64,000 bases of DNA from Oenanthe sinensis (Eukaryota > Streptophyta > Magnoliopsida > Apiales > Apiaceae): positions 62,063,501-62,127,500 of the forward strand of contig CM053810.1 in the NCBI GenBank assembly GCA_028671895.1. The letters run 5' to 3'. A program made the translations under genes and the position numbers. A model generated the notes under the pieces. The model ran no database searches and had not been told where the DNA came from. It saw only the letters and a list, made by a program, of their open reading frames with translations. How positions within the stretch are numbered: the stretch's first letter is position 1; each line of letters opens with the position of its first letter. Below, in pieces: positions 58,260 to 64,000 of this stretch.

Positions 58260-60085
58260 ATTTCTGTGTACTATGCAGTTCAATCTAAAGATGCTGGACT
58301 TTAAGGTGAACACAGAGGAGTTGTGTATGTCATCTTATTAGGTACGTGTCAGTATGCTAAGAATTTACAAGTTACACGTATTGAGACATGTTCCACGTAG
58401 TCAATACAGAGATATGTATGAACTTATCTCTAACGTACTTCGATACATAACGCTCACATGGATTCCGTTCACAGCCAAAATTGAGAAACTGCAATGACAT
58501 AGTTAACTTTGTAGGGTATATTCACACTATCCTATAGTTTTCTAAAATTTTGTAATTTATTATATTATTAAATTAATAATTTAAATATATGTATTTTAAA
58601 ATTATATAAGCCTTTAAATTGTTTTTTAGAAGCATTATAAAAAGAATCTTTAAATTGAAATATATTATGTTAACATGGTATATTTATAACTATAATCACA
58701 CGAAATATATTGTTGCATTGTTTTTTTTATTTGACACAAAGGGATCTAAAAATCAATTTTTTTTATTTAGGCTAAAATTTATTATTTTATTATTTTTACT
58801 TTGGTCTACTTTTTGGATTACATGCATAGTATTCTTTTAATATTGTTTTGTTACTTATTTTTATAATTTATCTTTGAAAATTATGACTTATTATATATAT
58901 ATATAACACATGTTTACAGGGACATCTGATTGACAAGATGGATCACATACATGTACGGTTTTTATTTTATTATATAAAATGTATACAAATACTACATGTA
59001 TCTCATTTTTAATAATTTGAATTTTTTAAAAAAATATAGTTTTTTTATTACAATTTATCCATGTGTGTTTGGCTATATACTTCCACACACACATATATAT
59101 ATGAAGTGTACAGCAAACACATTATTTAACATAAATGAAATTCATAAAGGAGATAGGATTTTTTTTTTTGACAATGATGGATTAATTGTATTAACATTTA
59201 ACGGTACTTGACTACTAGTTAAATATTTTTCTTGTTTTTTCATTAAAAAGTTGAATCTCTTGACGCAATAAACTATTTCATGAATCATAATTTTTAATTA
59301 TTGTTTTACTATTTTATATCATAACCTTATGCTATAGATTGAACTTTAAATATTGTTTAATTAATAAAATAATTTTAATATATAAATTAGAAAAATGATC
59401 AAAGCTAAACGGTCTACAGTACTAGTTAAAAATTGGATCAACAGTATTATAAAGAGTGCTAGAACTTCCAAAATGTTATTAAAATATTTCTTAAATTACA
59501 TATGAATGATATTGATTGGTTTTAATATCATTAAATGAGATGAACTGAAATTTACATAAATATAATTAATTAAAATTAATCTTATGTCACATCCTTTTGC
59601 AAATTATTTAAATATTCAATTTGGGTTGTATTATATATATTACTCTAGAAAGTTTTAGAAAAAATTATGATATATCCAATCAAGTTTTTTTTTTAATTTT
59701 TAGAAACTTGGAGCAGATTTTTCTTCTGTAAAAAGATATTGAAATTATTATAATGACTAACTTTTCAAAAATAAAATTAAAAAATGTACCATTAACTTTT
59801 CAATAAAATATACAGTATATATCACAAAATATGAATTAATATTAATTTTGAAAAGTTAAAAATATTATATGTTTTAGCCAAAGAAAGAAAGTTCTCTCCT
59901 GGGGGCACCAAAACCAACGTGCCCTCCCTCCAGACTCCAGTCCTTGTAGCCTGGTAAATATCCGTTAATAGCGGAGATGAAACTTGATCAACATTTATTT
60001 AATAAATTTAGCGAACCACGAAAATTTAATTACTCTCATTCCATAAAAAACTACGGGACAAATTAATTAATCTCAGGAGATTCTC
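58260..60085. other. Intergenic, AT-rich
   Basis: This region holds the promoter side of the NINJA-like gene (near 58260-58500) and that of the small gene at 60091. Open frames at 58619 and 58996 are AT-biased and unsupported. No repeat with clear ends was found. Confidence 0.55.
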
Positions 60086-60090
60086 GGGAC

Positions 60091-60480
60091 ATGGCATCAA
60101 CCATGAAATCAATGTTCAAAGCTCTAAGAAAATACATTAAAAAGCCATGGGAAATTACTGGACCATGCTCCGGTCCCGAATACAAAACTGCCATCCCTAG
60201 TCTCAATGATGTTCGAGTTTTTTCGCCAGCAACACCGCCAACCAAGCCCATTGTCCCCACCTCCAATCCTGAAACTGTCTATAATATAGAATATTTTTCT
60301 CGGGATCAGCGCCGCAACAGGCCACATGTTCGCCGGACTGTTCTGAAGAAAGCTGATGCTGTGAAAATGATGAAAGAGAAAAGAAGTTATAATGTGTCTG
60401 ATTTGCCTCCTGTTTATCTCACCAGAACGGTTGAAGAAGATTATAATGCTCGTGGTGGTGGTTACGTGAAAGACAAATAA
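60091..60480 (+). CDS. Plant-specific protein of unknown function (129 aa, single exon)
   Basis: The frame is GC-richer than its surroundings and codes for a basic, non-repetitive protein: MASTMKSMFKALRKYIKKPW, then ITGPCSGPEYKTAIP, PATPPTKPIVPTSNPETVY, NIEYFSRDQRRNRPHVRRTV, DAVKMMKEKRSYNVSDLPPV and a terminal VEEDYNARGGGY. The amphipathic basic start could be a targeting helix. No membrane span or catalytic motif is seen. The composition, conserved-looking Pro/Gly blocks and codon use support a real gene, although I cannot name the family. The opposite-strand frames here are shadows. Confidence 0.78.
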   Translation: MASTMKSMFKALRKYIKKPWEITGPCSGPEYKTAIPSLNDVRVFSPATPPTKPIVPTSNPETVYNIEYFSRDQRRNRPHVRRTVLKKADAVKMMKEKRSYNVSDLPPVYLTRTVEEDYNARGGGYVKDK

Positions 60481-60633
60481 GGTCAGCAGCTACAAGATTG
60501 CATTATATATGATTCTAAATTAAGAAATCCAATGAACCTGAATATTATTATTGGAAGAAGGAAATAGTTGAATATATGAATATATAGGGGGAATGGAGGG
60601 ATCAAGGGGAGAACAAGTTAGACAGACCATAAA

Positions 60634-60635
<2 letters not shown>

Positions 60636-60671
<36 letters not shown>
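60636..60671. repeat. (TA)n microsatellite
   Basis: A short TA array of about 36 bp lies in the 3' flank of the 60091-60480 gene. Confidence 0.95.
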
Positions 60672-60674
<3 letters not shown>

Positions 60675-60679
60675 AGAAT

Positions 60680-63600
60680 TTTTTTTTGAGTTTGGACTAT
60701 CTTATATATTAAGTTTATTTTTTATAATGAATTTTAAGATTCTGATTTCACTACTAATATTAATAATATATCCACTGTCACAAAATATTCTTACCTCTTT
60801 TTTTTTTATGTGTATAAATTGTATATAATTATGTTAGTGTAATTTATTCTTTAATTTATATGATGATCGGGAAAATTAAATCTTTAATCTTTCAACCAGA
60901 AAGCTCTTGTAATCGCGTTTCCAACCCTTTTTAAAAGTTCGGAAATAAAATTTAACAAAAAATGTGATCATAAGACAAGACTCAAGAGTACATGACTGAC
61001 ATGAAAGCTTAAAATGATTCGAGCTAAAATTGAATTTATTGGCATTACATGCCTGATTTGAATATATTAAAATCGAGATCGTTTATCTGTACTACAGTCT
61101 ACAAGTCTGCAACTTGAATTCTGAGCATCAATACAGTGCTCAAACTCATCTAGTCATCTTATCTGTTAAAATTTTATCAAGCTAAACATTGAGATCGATC
61201 CTCAAAATCTGTCTTATCTCATTTCGGACCCTATTAGCATGTTATGTACTTGTACTACAACTGAATGTGAAAAATGTAATATTTTTATTCAGAAAATAAA
61301 TATGAAATATTTTTTTAAATATATTTTCAAAACTCGCAAGTCAAAAGCCTGGTGTATTGGATAATGGAGCAGAGGAGGAGTACTATTTTGATAGCCAAGT
61401 TCTTTATAAGGTCTTACTAGTATTGGGCTAAGATCGTGCATGGCCAGTTGATTTATGGGCTCCTTTGTTCGATATGATCAGTCGTCGGTGGAGAATAATC
61501 AATTAGACTTGATACTTTTATAAAAATTGTCAATCAAGCTTAAAAGATAGAGTCTAGAGGTCTATTTCTGTACTGTCATTTGTTAAACTAACACAACAAA
61601 AAACTGTATATATTCATTTGTTTGTTGCAAAGAACATAACAGTATGTGGCCTTTCTTGCATGAACCGAATCTTTAACTATTCTTACAACTTGAATATTAT
61701 ATATTCAAAAAAAAAATTATATATTTGAACTCAAAAATATATGCCAGCTGGTAAGTCAATCAAATTTTGCAAGAGAGACTTGAAGATGGAGCGAAGGTGA
61801 ATTAGGTGGAGCATGTCATCCAAACAAAACTAGAAAATTAGGGATCCATTAAGAAGTTAGGGCACGAATAGATCGATTGAGATATGTAAGTTAGCTAGTT
61901 ATGGCTATAGGGAGATAACAAGTCTGATGTTAGAAATATTGAGATATGTTCGACTGAGTCCTGTATATATTAGTAATTTTCGATTGAGATACCGATTTTT
62001 CTCTATTGATCGATAGGTTTTAATATATTGTTTTCTTCAATAAATTTTTTTAGTGTGAATTGCAACCTGAGTTGCAGTATTGTCGTTGTTACTATGACTC
62101 AAACTTTGATGGCAACTCTGCTTTTAATGAGAATATGAAAACTGCTTTCAGTACACACTTAAAATTTCACAATAAAAACACATATATATCTTTTTTTAAA
62201 ATAAGTACATATATTTGTTTTACATTATCAAATTTCTACTTGATGAGCGGGAGCTTTGTTATTTAATTAAACTATAAATATTTTAAATATTAAATAATAA
62301 ATTTTCAAGACAATAAAAATTATTTTATTAAAATTAAAAGATCATTATTTTGCTTTTTAACCCCGTTAAAAAAGTACATTAAAACCTCAATTAATTAATA
62401 ATCGATAAATTAATAATATACGATAAATTAATATTTTCAAAACAGATTTTTGATCCCAACATAATAGTAATAGTACATTTTTTATCTAGATTAATTAATA
62501 ATCTCAATTAATTAATAAAATTTGCCAACATTATTACTTTATTGAGTGAGGTTTACTGTAATCGAAAGCAGTCAATTTTGAGCCAACTTTAGTTCTTACT
62601 CCCTTGGAGAAATATGAATTGCCACGGGGAAGGGGTCATCATCAGTACCTGTCAAAGGTGACAAAGCCTTCGTGAAAAAGCCAAACCAATGCCGGACCTT
62701 ACAACAGAGAAAAGTGAATGGAACAAAAAGAGTGCAACAGTACTGCCAAAGCTTCCTGCAAATAAAAAGGGGGAAAAGTGAGAAAATAATATGAATAATC
62801 ACTTCCCTTCTTGCCTTCGTTTCTACTCTTGTTACTGTCAACTTTTACAACGGCATCAAGCTTTGTCTCATTATCAGGGGCGTGACATAACATTTCACAG
62901 ACTTTGTGCGAAATCTTTAAATTAGGTCTTTAGTAACAATAACGTTTAAGATAATTAAATTAATCGCTTACTTAGTTGTTAGCACCTTAGCGGTATGCAT
63001 TGAAAGTTTGTAACTTACAAATAATTAGATAATGTTATGTTTGCTTTTAGAAATTGATCCCAAACTTTTGTTAATACTTGCCCATCGGCAAGTTCTAGGA
63101 GACTCTGACTCACTTTGAGATTTCTTAAAACAAATACATGATCATTTGTAAAGCAATAAACTTATTTATTCAAAAAAAGAAAGAAAAGATATACGAGTAT
63201 ATATTATTTTTATTTTATATTGAATATAATTGTTGTGTTTATGAAATGGTGAGGTAAGAAGTGTATTTTTTTTTTGCCTAAATAGTAAGGAAGTGTATTT
63301 TAACACACCAATAATAATTTATGAATTTTAAAAGATTGTGATTGGTTTTAATTTTATACAGCTCTGCTAACGCAAAAAGTAGTACGACGAACAATTCTGC
63401 GGCTTTTTTGCTGGCTTTGGATGATATTGTCCAAGAGAACAACTGTAATTTTCTACCTACCGGTCTCCTCTTTATAAAGCGCACCCACGTACTATTGAAA
63501 TTCAAATATCTACGAGTAAACATGTACATGTATGTTACTATGTTAGTAAACCCTGTGCAAGTTTAGTTAAAATTGTTTAATAAAATTTTGATAAAAAAAA

Positions 63601-64000
63601 AAAAAAGCAAAACTCTTTTTTAGGTATCAAGTTTGGTTAAATTTTATTATTTTAATAATTGTAAATTAATTTTTATTATAATTTAATAATTTCAATTATT
63701 AAATTAAAATTTATTGAATATAAATATAACTGTATATCAAATAGAGTTAAAATTGTAGGATGAAAATAGATAGAAAAATTTAAATAGGAATATAGTAGTA
63801 AAATGTGAATAAGTAGAAGTTAAATAAAAATAGAATTGTAGGGTGAAACCAAAATTTGGTACATGAAATAGGTTTTGCTTATTAATAAAGAGTATAGATG
63901 TTAGAGCATCTCTAATACAGGGGGCTAAGAAAGTTACTAAACCATGACAAATCATCAAATATATTATTTTTTAATTTTCTCTCACACATGTTACTGTTGG
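60680..64000. other. Intergenic to right edge, no supported gene
   Basis: The sequence is AT-rich. A stretch at 62380-62560 repeats 'ttaattaataat' in both orientations and ends gaggtttactgta, suggesting a degraded transposon. A slightly GC-richer stretch at 62590-62890 has a minus-strand frame with an acceptor-like TTTGCAG at about 62757, but no family was recognised; it may be a gene fragment. Nothing else could be supported. Confidence 0.5.

Noticed and set aside
62596..62893. Minus-strand frames with CCTLFVPFTFLCC and a Cys/Phe-rich content
   Set aside because: No family recognised, frames overlap each other, and no consistent exon structure could be built; kept only as a possible fragment.

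Overview
The window is nuclear DNA of a flowering plant, most likely a eudicot. Genes have short exons with GT-AG introns, intergenic DNA is very AT-rich, and there is a dense population of plant-type miniature transposons, Helitron-like ends, SINEs and a TRIM retrotransposon. The abundant Stowaway MITEs with CTCCCTCCGTCCC termini would fit an asterid such as an Apiaceae species, but the species cannot be fixed from sequence alone. There are no bacterial operons, CRISPR arrays or phage genes.

Left part (1-28200). A truncated gene of the dentin-sialophosphoprotein-related plant family runs off the left edge on the minus strand. Next is a 12 kb, 14-coding-exon minus-strand gene that joins a plastid-type leader, a long coiled coil and a complete, catalytically intact GH13 alpha-amylase. 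Its introns carry at least four MITEs and a duplicated splice acceptor. It is followed by a minus-strand organelle-type glycine-rich RRM protein and a single-exon EXO70 exocyst subunit.

Middle part (28200-47600). This begins with a nest of transposons: a MULE-like foldback inside a Stowaway, a three-LTR TRIM inside a hAT MITE, and a Stowaway inside a Stowaway. Three small genes of poorly known function follow: a 108-residue SMR-like protein, a 158-residue probable organelle protein and a 330-residue serine-rich protein with a Cys/Trp tail. An almost gene-free 7.7 kb desert of Helitron-like ends and AT repeats comes next.

Right part (47600-64000). A large intron-less receptor kinase orthologous to RPK2 (TOAD2) is followed by SINE and hAT debris, a decayed mitochondrial peroxiredoxin IIF (PRXIIF) pseudogene, a NINJA/AFP-family transcriptional co-repressor with a tiny first coding exon, and a 129-residue plant protein of unknown function. 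The last 3.3 kb has no gene that can be supported. The genes are functionally unrelated neighbours, as is normal in plants: starch metabolism, organelle RNA binding, exocytosis, cell-cycle-like regulation, receptor signalling and hormone repression. All exon joins were read by eye from splice motifs and frame; none is backed by transcript data.
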